Below are positions 1 through 10,756 of a stretch of 64,000 bases of DNA, one piece after another. The notes below the pieces were generated by a model that ran no database searches, was not told the DNA's origin, and saw only the letters and a program-made list of their open reading frames with translations. The DNA is from Actinostola sp. cb2023 (taxonomy: Eukaryota; Cnidaria; Anthozoa; Actiniaria; Actinostolidae), in assembly GCA_033675265.1 (NCBI GenBank), contig JAUJYZ010001510.1:62001-126000 (forward strand), written 5' to 3'. Position 1 is the first letter of the stretch; each line of letters opens with the position of its first letter. The position numbers and the translations under genes were made by a program.

Positions 1-2
1 TT

Positions 3-125
3 TTAGGGATGATATCCATGCTCTTGCAACCAACTAGATTTGACAAAATGGGGATGTTTCTACGTGAAATGTGTGCACCAAACATTGCTGTTAAAGTTCG
101 AGTCCGACACGGCATGTTAGACTGA
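3..125 (+). other. Possible coding fragment, unrecognised
   Basis: An open frame runs from the window edge to a stop (TGA 123-125). It has a coding-like composition and a stretch FDKMGMFLREMC followed by basic and hydrophobic residues. I do not recognise the family. It lies about 400 bp upstream of a TNP2-type transposase fragment on the same strand and could be a 5' piece of the same dead element. No start codon or splice evidence is visible. Confidence 0.2.
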
Positions 126-518
126 CTGATACGATAGTTCATGAAATTGAAATTACCCAATACAGGTTAAGACATTTTACAGAAGATAAATGGGGGATTC
201 GTTCAGATAATCAACTCAATTATTGAAGCTCATGGAACCAGGTAGCACAATTGTAACCACAATTATGGTCATCTAAATAAATGTGTACATGTTTGCTCAT
301 TCGCTGTCAATTTTTAGTCCGACAAAAGAAAACCATAAGATCGTTAACTAAGTATTTGCAAAAAAAATTAGTCTTCTTGACTTCATGGAGAAGAGAGTTA
401 AATTGTTTCTCAAGGTAAATGTCCTGTACACAAAATACTCAAGTAAGTATATGGATATAATCACCACCTCCCTGTAGATGTAATCACAAGATAAGCTCGT
501 AACTACACATCTGATCAT
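126..518. other. Intergenic, with a copied piece of an LRR exon
   Basis: No gene is seen. Bases about 369-425 match 39605-39660, which is the 5' part of the last recognisable exon of the LRRC74-like gene, including its splice acceptor side. Bases 426-500 match the adjoining intron near 39670-39740. This is a stray duplicated fragment and not a functional exon. Confidence 0.5.
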
Positions 519-786
519 GAGTTGGTTGGAGGAATAATTCCAGAATTGAAGAAAGAACCAAAATCACTGAATGGATTTTTAGATCCAATAATTGCTGGTG
601 AACTGAAAGCTCTTTGGAAAGGAGAACATCGTGCAGCTCTTTTGTTAGCTTCTTCTCATTCCTGCCTCTCGAAAACTATGCAGTTTTAAAGGACATGCAG
701 CACATCGTGGATGCTCAAAATGTTTTAAGTTGTTTCCAAGCACTTTCACAGAAGAATATGACTACATGGGAATGCATGATTTTTAA
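519..786 (+). pseudogene. TNP2/CACTA-type transposase fragment
   Basis: Two frames together give a recognisable piece of the TNP2 (EnSpm/CACTA-like) transposase core. The first frame reads GGIIPELKKEPKSLNGFLDP then an acidic/hydrophobic stretch with LKALWKG, as in the family's 'SLN-FL-PL-EL-LW-G' block. After a frame break the second frame (about 691-786) reads GHAAHRGCSKCFKLFP, the family's 'GH-A-GC-KC-K-FP' zinc-binding block, then ends at TAA 784-786. Spacing between the blocks fits the family, but stops interrupt both frames. It is a different subfamily from the large TNP2-like gene at 57.6 kb. A dead transposon remnant. Confidence 0.65.
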
Positions 787-821
787 CTACTTAAAAAAAC
801 GCATTTAATAATTTCATAAAC

Positions 822-895
822 TCGATACGGCGGGATTCGAACCCGGAACATTCCGAATGCGAATCCCTTTACTTACCACTATGCCATCAGGTAGT
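822..895 (-). repeat. tRNA-derived SINE head / tRNA-like sequence
   Basis: On the minus strand a pol III A box (TGGCATAGTGG, 877-887) precedes a B box (GGTTCGAATCC, 833-843) at tRNA-like spacing. The T-arm is good, but the D-stem and acceptor stem do not pair, so this is a SINE head or tRNA pseudogene and not a functional tRNA. The bases that follow on the minus strand have no recognisable tail. Confidence 0.55.
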
Positions 896-1204
896 TCGAT
901 GGGTATCACGGAATTTGATTTACCTTTATCTTGGCATTCTTTTAATGCGTCATTGAATATTGATTTTTGCTTAATAAACGAATACAAAACTATTGAGGTT
1001 TCTTGGTGTTGCAGAACAGCATATGACGTTAGACAATGAACACAAAGAACGAGAATAATGAACTTAAACCAAAACAATACCCTGCATACAAAGAAACCTA
1101 ACCAAGAATACAATGCAGACTGTAGCACCAAGAAACACCCAAAACTATTGCCATTTCAATAAACAAATTCCTCCCGAATAATTAATTCGTTTTAGAAGTA
1201 GTTC

Positions 1205-1284
1205 AAAGGCCTCCAATTGGGACTGGACGGAATTCGGCTTCGCCTCGGACTTGAAACCCCGTCCAGTCCTCATTGTCGGCCTTT
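1205..1284. repeat. Small hairpin element
   Basis: Inverted arms AAAGGCC (1205-1211) and GGCCTTT (1278-1284) enclose a second pair, GACTGGACGG and CCGTCCAGTC. It looks like a short foldback MITE. Bases 896-1204 around it hold no gene that I can recognise. Confidence 0.55.
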
Positions 1285-1309
1285 AAGCATTACATAAAGA
1301 CCTGATTGA

Positions 1310-2160
1310 GATCTTTACGCGAGTGAATTTGACATCTGACCTTGCCCTTTGACCTCCGGTGCTTGGTGATTGGTTGGTGATTTGCAATCTCTCTTCCCAG
1401 TCTCACTCGATTGCGGATTCGCGACGCCGAACAAAAATTTAACGGGCTGTGTTTTTAAACTCGAGCCGGCCAAAGACCTGGGCACGAGTAACAAGACGAC
1501 ATAATCTTCCTCCAACAAGGTTTGTGAATTCAGAAGCGATGTCTCGTATTGATAAATCATGTTGTTAGAGCCTTCGGTGATTATCTTAGTGGCCGGCTCA
1601 GGGTGCATGCGCTGTAAATCCCAGTTGGCGAAATGAGGTCAACGACAAAGAACGGACTGCATTTTCAGAGTCGGAGCTTCCACAGGAAGCCCTACTAATC
1701 ACCTTCAAGTTAAAGCCTTTCAACTAACAATGAAGAACTTACCCAAACTAATTCGGTGATCTTGCACAACTGATAAATCAACAGGTGTCATATATTGTTT
1801 TCATTTACTTGTTGTTGTAGTTGATGTTAGTTGATTTTCTATTTTGCATATTTTTATGAATTTTGCATTTATTAAGTAATTCTATACACTTTGTTCTTTT
1901 CATTCTTTTCCGTTTCTTCCTCTTTTTCTTTCTCTTCCGTTTCTTTTTGCCTTCTTTCTTTCCATTTTGTTTCGGCTTTTGTGTGAGTGTGTGTTATTTT
2001 GCTGTGCTTTATACATGGATGATCTTAGACCGAGGGTAATATTGTGTGCATCAATCAACATTAAGCGATAATCCGAGCTTAATTCTTGTAGAATGGATGA
2101 TTTTTTAAATATCATAAATCACATATCATATATCGGTAACAGAGCAATGTCTTTGTCTCT
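1310..2160. repeat. Duplicated block, copy 1 part a
   Basis: This stretch matches 18328-19140 almost end to end and in the same orientation, and its right half (about 1700-2110) also matches 42695-43340 in an intron of the LRRC74-like gene. It contains a degraded minus-strand Helentron 5' hairpin ending at 1489 (arms ACTCG and CGAGT). No protein gene is supported. Confidence 0.75.
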
Positions 2161-2348
2161 AACACTATTCCGGTCACTCGATCATCTCTATACGTAAGGG
2201 TTAGAGAATAAACGCGAGTGCTTTGTGGGATTTAGAGCTCCGAGCAGCACTGATAGATAATGTATATCATATATTATGTATTATTTATTATTTATTATAG
2301 TGTCCCCAATTAGCTGTATCAACTAAATATATCGACACTGAAATAATG

Positions 2349-2471
<123 letters not shown>

Positions 2472-2474
2472 CTT

Positions 2475-3100
2475 CACAAGCCAAAACGGCCTCAAACTTC
2501 GGATATTCATCTTCACTCCAAGTCACACACAACTGAACAGCGTTGCATAGCAAAGCGTATTTACATTTGAAATCAGTATTCCTTTGGGAAAGCAACAGAC
2601 ATGCAACCAGAAAATACTCTCGTGAGTATGACTATATTCTAAAACGGTTAGAGAATAAACACTCGTGTTTTATGGAATTTAGAGCTCCTCGCGTTGATAA
2701 TCGGAGCTATAAGTCCCATAAGAAAGCACTCGCGTTTATTCCGCGTCTAACTCTTACGTATAGATGACCGAGGGAAGAATAGTGTTAGAGACAAAGACAT
2801 TACGTTACTGTTCTTATTAACACTTCATTAATGATTGATCTGTTACCGATATGTGCTATGTGGTAGTTAATGTAAGTGACCTCAGTTGTAATTCGAGATT
2901 AACCACGAGAAATAGTGACAAACAAAGCATGATATACGTACATGGGTCGACCTTTGACATTTATACCCTGAAAACGCCACCAGATGTAAGTACCGAACAT
3001 GAATATCATTCCTTAATGGTATCACATCTTTTGTAATCAGGATTGTAGTGTTCATTTATGTCTTTATTGCTTCTCTTAACTTTATTATATACCTTACATC
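2475..3100. repeat. Duplicated block, copy 1 part b
   Basis: Matches 24670-25440 with insertions in the second copy. Both contain the same stretch around AGAGAATAAACACTCGTG and AGAGCTCC. No gene seen. The sequences on either side of the microsatellite (about 2150-2240 and 24245-24355) also match. Confidence 0.65.
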
Positions 3101-3107
3101 TATAAAA

Positions 3108-3581
3108 CCGAATCTACACGAGCAAGTTTTCCTTGACAAGTTTTCCTTGACAAGGAACTTGTTCGTGTCGATGGAGCAAAATGGTCAATCCTTCCTTGAC
3201 CAGGAAAAGCTGGCATGCTAGCTTTTCCTTGACAAAGAAAAATTGTCAAGGCCCATATTTGATCGTGTAAACGACAACAAGGAAAATGTGGCAAGGAATA
3301 TTAATGAGTTCAGTTCACAGTCTTTTCACGCTCATATTTCTTACGATGCCAATTTGTTTTTGCTCAAAAGGAGAATGAAATCATTTTTTTGTTTGTTATT
3401 CCGCTGATTTTTGGCATTGCGTGCACATCGGAAACTTGTCAAGGAACACTTGTTGATCATCTACACGAGCAAGGAAACCTTGTCAGTAGAAAATTGTCAA
3501 AGAAAACTTGTTGACCGTCTACACGATCAATGAAACTTGTCAAATATACTTGTCAAGGAAAACTTGCCCGTGTAGATTCGG
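3108..3581. mobile_element. Foldback MITE with internal subrepeats
   Basis: Terminal inverted repeats CCGAATCTACACG (3108-3120) and CGTGTAGATTCGG (3569-3581). Inside, short units of the type CTTGTCAAGGAAAACTTG and CTACACGAGCAAGG recur in both orientations, so nearly the whole element can fold. A second copy lies at 25838-26317 in the duplicated block. No coding capacity. Confidence 0.8.
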
Positions 3582-4089
3582 CTTAAAGTGTTCCTCTAAA
3601 TCTATGTCGTTCAAGCTTGTAAGCTAATTCTTATCTGTGCTCACAACGCATATCTAATGTCTCTTGGGTATCGTGTGTCACAATACTTCTTATACACTAC
3701 AAGGATCAAATTAATTTAGCTTATTTGTTATCATCATTAACAAACCTTCATCAACTTCTACGAATCACTGAATCAGCCTGTAATCCTTGAAATTATAGTA
3801 AACATCGAAACGAATAAAATAGACATCGATATTGACGAAGCGTATTGATCAGTGGCAAATAGCGAAAGTAAAGAAAGCTACAACCATAACAGTTTGATCT
3901 GAGGCCAAATAAATCCAGAGATATAATGAATCATGAAACTATACACACGCCAAGCTAAATTCGATATCGACCGCATGGCCACAAAGAAAATCATTAATCG
4001 GAAGATGGAGTTCCGGATCGCGCGAAAGGCGACTAAAACCTGAGTATGAACAATATACAGAAGGCGCGAAAGGAATGATTGGAAGGTTT

Positions 4090-4830
4090 TGCTGAGATCG
4101 CATTAACACGACTATACTCTTCGAAGATTGTCAGATTCGGATGTTGTCGACAACCCAGAAGAAGCCAGTTCACGTAGAGTTTGATAAATGAGAGCAAAAG
4201 TGGAGAGAGTACCAGTTTATGTACGACGAATACTCGCGATTCATAACTGACAGTAAATAACTTATGGCTGCAGCCAAAGCTAAACAAGACATGTGTCGTA
4301 GAATCAGTGACCACCGCCAAGCATTGATAGATGTTCTACGCGAATTGATAAACGCTCAACAAATTCATGATCAAGTCGATGCCAGATCTCTCCCCAAACG
4401 AGTATCTTCGCATAGATAAGTAATATGTCAAGCGCCTCTCTAAGATGATCAAGATCACCAAAGGTTCGTGTTGCCGAACGATCAGTGCACTTCGAAAATA
4501 TGAAACTAGAACAAACTGTGAAGCAGTATCGAATAAGACAGAAGCATACAGAAGAGCAAGCGCTACTGGGAAATACCAGAGTGGAGCTAGACGTTAAAAG
4601 AGCAGACACAGCGCTGCAAGAGTACCTGCATCTTCAACAACTTCAAGATGAAGTAGAGTGCGCCCAATATAAGGCTGACGTGTTAGTGAAAGACCAAGGT
4701 AAAGAGAAATATGATGTTCCTAGTTCCACACCGCTTCGTGGACAAGCTTTAGGGCTTTTGCAGAGGTACGAACTACCGTTCTCTGCAATATCTGTATCCT
4801 CGCAGGAAGAATGGAAAAGGATGCAGTGAT
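4090..4830 (+). pseudogene. BEL/Pao retroelement, Gag N-terminal remnant
   Basis: Broken open frames encode a charged, coiled-coil-like Gag region, with the best stretch at 4485-4829 rich in K, E, Q and R. It lies directly upstream of BEL/Pao zinc-knuckle and protease domains in the same orientation. A second copy with the same order is at 27114-28010. Several frameshifts and stops make it inactive. Confidence 0.6.
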
Positions 4831-5095
4831 CGAGCAACGATAACATTTCACCACACCATCACCCTGCGCAAAGGTTGCCGAACCGTCCGAACTTAAGGTC
4901 CTCTAAGACAACGAAAGATACGGCCACGTGATGAATTATTATGAATTCATCCCACAACATCGAAAGGCTCATAGACAGACTTCCCATGCACATGAAAATT
5001 GACTGGGCGAAAAAGGTTCCGGACATTCGTGACTAAATAGGCACTGGACCGGATCTAAACCATGTCTTTCGCCTGGTGAAAAAGCAGTAAGAGTC

Positions 5096-5503
5096 ATGAG
5101 TGACCCTCAGTTTGGTCATATTACCACCAAGAACCAGGCTTCGAGTTTAGCCATGAAGCCCAGCAAGATTAACCAGCCTTCACGGATCAATAGAATGAGT
5201 GCACAGCGGCAAATATATACTATGGCCATCAGTGTCGATTTAAAGAGTGACAAGATTAGTTGTCCATGCTACAATGGCGAGCATCCTCTGAAAACATGCG
5301 AGACCTTCCAAAGAAGTAGTACTGACGAAATATGGCAACTAGTGAAAGAGTGGAAACTTTGCTACATTTGTCTGACCGAGGGGCACATGAAGGCGCAATG
5401 CACCTCTACTGAACGATGTCCATGTAAGTCACCCTTTGTCCACCACAAGCTGCTACATAGAAACATTCAAAGACCTGCACTGCCAAATCTGAAAGAAGGA
5501 TGA
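5096..5503 (+). pseudogene. BEL/Pao Gag-like zinc knuckles
   Basis: A 135-codon frame from ATG 5096. Residues about 60-110 carry two spaced Cys/His clusters: CPCYNGEHPLKTC, then CYICLTEGHMKAQC (a CCHC knuckle), then CPC. The arrangement, with an aromatic-rich linker between the clusters, is typical of the BEL/Pao polyprotein just before its aspartic protease. The frame stops before the protease, so this is a broken segment of one polyprotein. Confidence 0.8.
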
Positions 5504-5647
5504 AACGACAGAGAAGAGAGACACTGAAACTGCTACACGTTACTTACTGAGCAAGACCGCAGACTTGTACTTCTACACGTTGTTACGGTGAAAATAATAT
5601 CCAACGAATTGAAGGACAGAACTTAACTACCTATGGCCTTCTAGATA

Positions 5648-6154
5648 ATGCTAGACGCGGCACAATCATTTCGTCAGAGCTTGCTGCCAAGCTTAGCTGC
5701 CAAGCTTAAAATCGATGGCACTGTCCGACCATTCACAGTAACTATGGTTCTTGGAAAACAAGACTACAAATTGTTGTCCTTCAAGCTTCAGTCAGCTGAT
5801 ACGAATGATATACGTATCCTGCATGTGCTGATAGTGAGCGAAGGTATCATAAAAGAACTGGACATTCACGAGAAGCTACTGCCTCATGAGATCAACTATG
5901 CCAAGTTCCTCCATCTTACTGACATTAGTATTCCCGAAGTGGAGTACAAAATCGTGTTGTTAATCATTGGAGAGGACGTTAAGAATGCGCACATTGTTCA
6001 AGAAGTGATAGCTCCCGATCAAGAAGAGGAGCGTTCCCTGTATGCTACGAGAACAGCTCTTGGTTGGACGATAGCCGGACGGCTCGACGGTCATCGGAAA
6101 CCTCCTGAGGAAGTAAGCGTAAACTTCATTGACAACAACATACAAGCTACTTAG
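5648..6154 (+). pseudogene. BEL/Pao aspartic protease (DUF1758-type) remnant
   Basis: Open for 168 codons. It starts at MLDAAQSFRQSL, where active members have a D-S/T-G active-site motif. Here the position reads LDAAQS, so the catalytic triad is lost. C-terminal residues RTALGWTIAGRL match the conserved 'T-LGW-I-G' end of this domain. It follows the zinc knuckles and precedes the RT linker in the usual order. Confidence 0.75.
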
Positions 6155-6690
6155 TGACCAACTACAGACGCTATGGAATATAGAAACTCGTGGACTAGCA
6201 AACACGACGGACGACACGCCCATGTCGGTAGAAGACCAGCGAGAACAGAGAACGCTGGAGAAAACCACACAGTTAGTCAATGACCACTATGAAGTGGGAC
6301 TTATTTGGAAGGAAGATAACCCAAAGCTACCTGAAAACAGATCAGTTGCCGAGTTCTGACTCATGAGTCTGAAATGCAAATTTCGTCGAGAGCCTGAGCT
6401 CGAAATGAAATACAGAAAGGCAATGCAAGTCTATATCGAGCGAGGAAATGCAAGGAAGTTGTCTGATGAAGAAGTAAGGAAGACATCCTCGAAAACGAAC
6501 TACTTGCCTCACCACGGGGTCACAAATCCGACTAATCCAGGAAATTAAAGGTGAAAATAGTCTTCGACGCAGCTGCCAAGTATAAAGGAACATCGTTGAA
6601 TGACAACCTGTTGCAGGGACCGTCCATGACAAACTTATTGGCGTCCTAATGAGATTTCGTCAAGACCATACTGTTTTGGTAGCTGACATT
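6145..6690 (+). pseudogene. BEL/Pao linker and reverse-transcriptase N-terminus
   Basis: Pieces in changing frames give the BEL/Pao linker (motifs LWNIETRG and MSVEDQREQRT), the block ELEMKYRKAMQVYIERG, and KTNYLPHHGVTNP, followed by [16 protein letters not shown] at the start of the RT fingers. After about 6690 the reading frames decay and the catalytic RT core is not found. The downstream element is missing or too decayed to see. Confidence 0.8.
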
Positions 6691-6880
6691 GAACTGAATG
6701 TGAATAATTATCCGTCATTTGGCATCCATCTGCATTCAGAAAATGCTGAATTAACTACCAAAACAGGTCCAAAACAGGCGAACTAGCTCCGGTAACTCCT
6801 AGTCGAAGTGAGTCCATTCCTGAATTTGCGATTGTAAAAACAGTTCGTGTTTCTATTAATTATACACAAGCCAAGATATT

Positions 6881-7172
6881 GATGAATTAAAGTCTCGGGC
6901 CATTAACAAGAAGACTAAAACCGTTCCACATAGCAATAGATTTCTGTGTTTGAAAACTGGTGCAAGGCGTCCGATAATCTTGACAATGAAATCAACATTT
7001 ACAACTAAATGGAGCCTGTTGTAGTGTTGACCTCGAAAAGACACTCACTCGATCAGTTCTATGCAGAAATCAAACGCAAGGACGGTGAAGAAAATGAGCC
7101 ACAATCTTTAAGAATTATGCAGAGTGCCATTGAGCGTCATTTGAAGTAGAATAATTATCCTGTGAGCATAGT
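6881..7172 (+). pseudogene. DUF3504 (Crypton-type recombinase) N-terminal fragment
   Basis: Frame-broken sequence resembling the N-terminal half of the DUF3504 domain of ZMYM/KCTD1-like, Crypton-derived tyrosine recombinases: DELKSRAINKKTK, then LDQFYAEIKRKDGEE and EPQSLRIMQSAIERHLK. Several stops lie between the pieces. The catalytic C-terminal half is absent here, but a C-terminal fragment of the same family lies on the opposite strand at 8118. Confidence 0.6.
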
Positions 7173-7561
7173 ATTTACTGTAAATGTCCAGTGAATTTCA
7201 CGGCTCGTGGCAAATCCTCAACACGAAGGTCATTTGACAGTAGGGCAAGTGATACCAAAACTACACCAGCTGTACGTTCAATTACTACTCAAAAGAATAA
7301 CCAGCACCGGTAAAAAAGTGATGTCGGCATTTGTCTGTGATTCTGACGACGAGAAAGAGAATAAAGAAGGACTTTTGTACCAAGTGTCGAGTAGATTGTT
7401 CAACTGACTTTGCATGTGCTCAATCGTTCAATGCGCACTACTCGTCACGTGACATTTTGCTGTAAATATTAAAATCGTTGTTTCTGTTTTCCGGTATGGA
7501 ATGAGTTTAAATTTCAAAATGGATATAATTAAGTGGTAATTGAACTTCGTGTCGTGCAATT
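7173..7561. other. No recognisable gene
   Basis: A 66-codon frame at 7207-7407 has an acidic stretch (SDDEKENKE) but no start context, splice sites or similarity that I can name. The rest is plain AT-rich sequence. Confidence 0.4.
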
Positions 7562-7649
7562 TTGGTCTGAAATCAAACTTGCAATTACAAATCGCACTCC
7601 CGCTACGCGGTCGTGCGATTTTGTAATTGCGCGTTTGATTTCAGACCAA
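7562..7649. repeat. Hairpin element
   Basis: Arms TTGGTCTGAAATCAAAC (7562-7578) and GTTTGATTTCAGACCAA (7633-7649), with a GC-rich centre that also pairs. A short foldback repeat. Confidence 0.85.
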
Positions 7650-7664
7650 ATTGCACTCCACTCA

Positions 7665-8983
7665 GTTCAAATACTATTTTAATAACCAGTCACGCTCTAA
7701 TTCCATTGTTTTATGTCGGTTTTGAAATCAAGGATAAGCCCTACATTCTAAAAGCCGGGAGTGGATATGATAAGCTAAGGGGAGAGCGGGGCTGAATTCA
7801 AAACCCGGGACAGGTCTTGAATTGGAAATTCAAGACCTTGTCCAGGTCTTGAATTTAGCTGAAACTCAAGAAGAACATACATGTACGTTATAGAAATTAT
7901 TTAATCAGTCCACTGGAAACAACAAAAACAATGCAAAGATCAACTGGTCAACCGCAATAAGTTAACTGGACAACGTTAACATTTTTTGACAATTTTTAAG
8001 ATCAAAAATAATGCAAGGTTAATTAGGCTAGTCAACCTCAATAAGTTAGTCACAACATATAAACAATTATTTTAAATTTTGAAAATCAATTGGAACTGAA
8101 AAAATTATAAGTTTATATTAAACTTTCCTTTGAACAACTTCCAAACTTTTCTGCCCTGGCACACTGGTTGTCTCTTTCACGTCTTCCATCTTGGCCTTCT
8201 TTGCTTGTTGTCCTTGTTCTCCACAACCATACAAAACATTCGAAACCATAACTTCTTGATTTGTTGAAGTCCTTTTGTACGATCGAACACTACTGCTACG
8301 ATGACCTACAGTCAAAATAAATGTCAACATCAAAATTATCAAACACACAAGTGTTAAAGCTGACAAAGCATGGTTCCACACGATTATTATAATTCCTACA
8401 TGCCTGTCTTCAGACTTCAGAGTCACCAACTCGCAGGTTTCTTTTGTAACGCCACTCTTCAAACATCTTAATAGCCCAGGCATCTTTGTATAAGCTGGAC
8501 TTGAGCACAGACTGTTTAACTTTGACTGCAACTTCACTTTCATTCAATGGTTCACTACTAGCCTGAAGTCTTCTTCTTCTAGGCCGCACGGTTTCCGCTG
8601 TATTCTGCTGCTCAATTTCGCCTAGTAATTCCTCGATATCATTCAGTCAAACTCTGGTAACTGGCTTGAATTACAAACAGATTGCGGAGTAATGAACATA
8701 TCATTTTCGTCCGAGTCTTCAAATTCGTACTCCATCGATTACAACACCGACGGCTACGACAAACTGAAATAATTACTGTTCTTTTTCAAAACTATCGTTG
8801 CACAAGACTATATTATCATATTCGTGCATGCAAAAATCTTGGACATTCTTTACATCTGTGGCACTTTCCATGGTGTTCATTAACACCCACATACAATCTT
8901 GCAAGACTACATTCTCACTTTAAAAATGGCTTTCATGAAAACAATGGAATTAGAGCGTGACTGGTTATTAAATCGGTTCAAAA
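7665..8983. mobile_element. TIR-bounded element carrying a recombinase fragment
   Basis: The left arm (7665-7710) and the right arm (8939-8983) are inverted copies over about 45 bp, sharing GAGCGTGACTGGTTATTA and its complement. The interior holds a minus-strand DUF3504 recombinase pseudogene. I cannot define target duplications, so the exact ends are uncertain. Confidence 0.5.
8118..8735 (-). pseudogene. DUF3504 tyrosine recombinase, internally deleted
   Basis: From ATG 8735 (minus strand) an acidic start MEYEFEDSDENDMF runs to a frame break. The next frame gives RPRRRRLQASSEP and then KDAWAIKMFEEWRYKRN, the family's N-terminal 'WA-K-FE-WR-RN' block, and stops. After about 80 bp with an acceptor-like TGACTGTAG comes GHRSSSVRSYKRTSTNQE, the C-terminal block with the GHxS motif and the catalytic Tyr. 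The frame continues in a basic tail to the stop at 8118. The central catalytic Arg/His region is missing, so this is an internally deleted, dead copy. Confidence 0.65.
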
Positions 8984-9041
8984 CTACGGGCTCGGACTTT
9001 CATTGAAATTCAATGAAAGCCCTCGCCCTATGTTTTGAACC
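8975..9041. repeat. Hairpin element
   Basis: Arms GGTTCAAAAC and GTTTTGAACC with further pairing (CTTTCATTG / CAATGAAAG) in the middle. It sits at the edge of the TIR-bounded element and may be a separate foldback insertion. Confidence 0.75.
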
Positions 9042-9525
9042 TTTATATATAGCCCGGGTCAATATCTGTATATTACCCTTGAATTCGTAGTGAGCAGGGC
9101 AACATGGAATAGAATTCACAAGTCCTACAAAGAACAAAGAAAACCGTGTCAATTAGATAATGAGAGTTTATAATGACATTTTTATATGTTTATCCCACAA
9201 CATGTTTGCAAATCCCATGCCCCAAAGCTTGCATACCAAAAGACAGTGGCCAACCTCTGGGCAGTATGCCTCTCAGAGAACAACAACAACAAAAGAGAGA
9301 GAGAGCTATAAAATATTGGCGAAAATGAGCTCAATTACTGAATCATAAAAACTCTAAAATTCTAAAAATTGTAGAACCCTTTTCTCTTGACGTAAACCCA
9401 CAATATAGAAAAGTAATTTTGATGTGGTTTTTCTTCTTCTTATAGATTGAAAACTCAGAGACATTGTTTTGATATCTGAATAAAAAGAAAGAAAGCAATT
9501 GCAAAACACCGGAGTGTACAGCAAG
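9042..9525. other. 5' flank of the GPCR gene
   Basis: No separate gene. From about 9130 it matches 34100-34500 upstream of the second GPCR copy. A short GA run (9297-9304) in this copy is an expanded (GA)n at 34240-34272 in the other. A TATA-like element is not obvious. Confidence 0.5.
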
Positions 9526-10593
9526 ATGAATGGAACAATGGACGGTAATACTACATATAAAGCTGCATCTCTAGACAACTCGTCGTTACATGAGCCTTTA
9601 AAGCTGTTTGAACTACCAATGTTCTGGGTTGTAATCATAACGCTAATAATGGTCATAGTCCTTATACTGACTGTTGTTGGCAATATCGCAGTGATGATCG
9701 TATTTGCCTCAAGTGATGTTCTACGATCAACAGTTAATAACCATTTTCTGTTCAGCCTTGCTCTTGCAGATCTACTAGTTGGACTTTTGGTTATGCCTTG
9801 TGCAATTGATGCTTTCAGGACACAAACCTGGCGGTTTGGAATCTTCATGAAGGATTTCACTGGATTTGGCAACTTTTGTTTCTGTATATCATCGATAATG
9901 CATTTAATGATGTTATCTGTCGACAAATACTTATCTATCGTCAGACCACTCAAATACCCCAGTATCATGACTCAAAGACGGGTGTATCTAGCGTGCCTGC
10001 TGCTGTGGCTGTATTCAGGATTCTGGGCATTGCTACCACTTATGGGAGTTAGTTCTTACGAATGCTTCATTCCATACGTCGGTGTCTGTGCGAATGAAGA
10101 CTGGTCCATGTATGGCCTTAACTTTGCCTTTGCAATTTCTGTTGTGAGTGGAACCTATGGCGTTGCATTAGTTGTCATGTTCTTCATTTATTACAAAATA
10201 GCTAAGGTTATCAAGCAACACAATGACAGGATCGTTGTGACGGTTGTAGAACATACCGTTTTGGACATAGCTCAGACATATATCGAAAGAAGAAGAGAAA
10301 GTTTATTTAAACGCCACAAAGGACTGATGACACTGATCATCCTCATCATCACGTACCTTGTATGCTGGTCGCCTTTTTGTATATTACTCTTCGTTGAAAT
10401 TGGAAAAGGCCAAAAAATGGACTCGCTGGCATCGATGTTTGCTATGTTGATCGGGCTTAGTAACAGCTGTTGCAATCCAATTATTTACTGGGTGAAATAT
10501 CAAGCATTTCGAAGGGCAGTAACAAGACTATTAAAGAATGGCATACCATTTTTACCCAGCTCTTTTGCAAGCAACTCTGTTTCCGATTACTGA
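9526..10593 (+). CDS. Rhodopsin-class G-protein-coupled receptor, 355 aa
   Basis: An intronless seven-transmembrane receptor at the cell surface. The start ATG at 9526 gives an N-terminus with three N-glycosylation sites (N2, N8, N18). An upstream in-frame TTG was not used. Class A landmarks are N53 in TM1 (GNIAV), D82 in TM2 (LALADLL), D133-K134-Y135 in place of DRY, C280-W-S-P in TM6 and N317-P-I-I-Y in TM7. The general pattern is amine-receptor-like, but position 3.32 is N116 and not the amine-binding Asp, and the usual TM3 Cys (3.25) is K109. Cysteines in ECL2 (C180, C188) therefore lack their normal partner. ICL3 is basic (ERRRES, FKRHKG). The ligand cannot be inferred. A frameshifted paralogue lies at 34500-35528, so this is the functional copy. 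Confidence 0.9.
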   Translation: MNGTMDGNTTYKAASLDNSSLHEPLKLFELPMFWVVIITLIMVIVLILTVVGNIAVMIVFASSDVLRSTVNNHFLFSLALADLLVGLLVMPCAIDAFRTQTWRFGIFMKDFTGFGNFCFCISSIMHLMMLSVDKYLSIVRPLKYPSIMTQRRVYLACLLLWLYSGFWALLPLMGVSSYECFIPYVGVCANEDWSMYGLNFAFAISVVSGTYGVALVVMFFIYYKIAKVIKQHNDRIVVTVVEHTVLDIAQTYIERRRESLFKRHKGLMTLIILIITYLVCWSPFCILLFVEIGKGQKMDSLASMFAMLIGLSNSCCNPIIYWVKYQAFRRAVTRLLKNGIPFLPSSFASNSVSDY

Positions 10594-10756
10594 CGTCAAA
10601 CCAAGATGCGCTTGCTGAATACACAACACAGTCTTAACGTCAGTAGACTGTGTGTTTGGAATTCAGTTTATAGTATATCGAAAGTTACTTAAAAAGACTG
10701 AGAAAATCAAGGCATGCAGGTGGGAAGCTAGGCCTAGGGAAGAAAAAAAGACAGAC

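Noticed and set aside
822..895. Functional tRNA gene
   Set aside because: A and B boxes are present but D-stem and acceptor stem do not pair.
814..1131. 105-codon minus-strand frame
   Set aside because: It runs through the tRNA-like SINE head and has no family resemblance.
8118..8543. A 141-codon membrane protein
   Set aside because: The hydrophobic stretch is the translation of the deleted or intron-like spacer between two DUF3504 fragments in the wrong frame.
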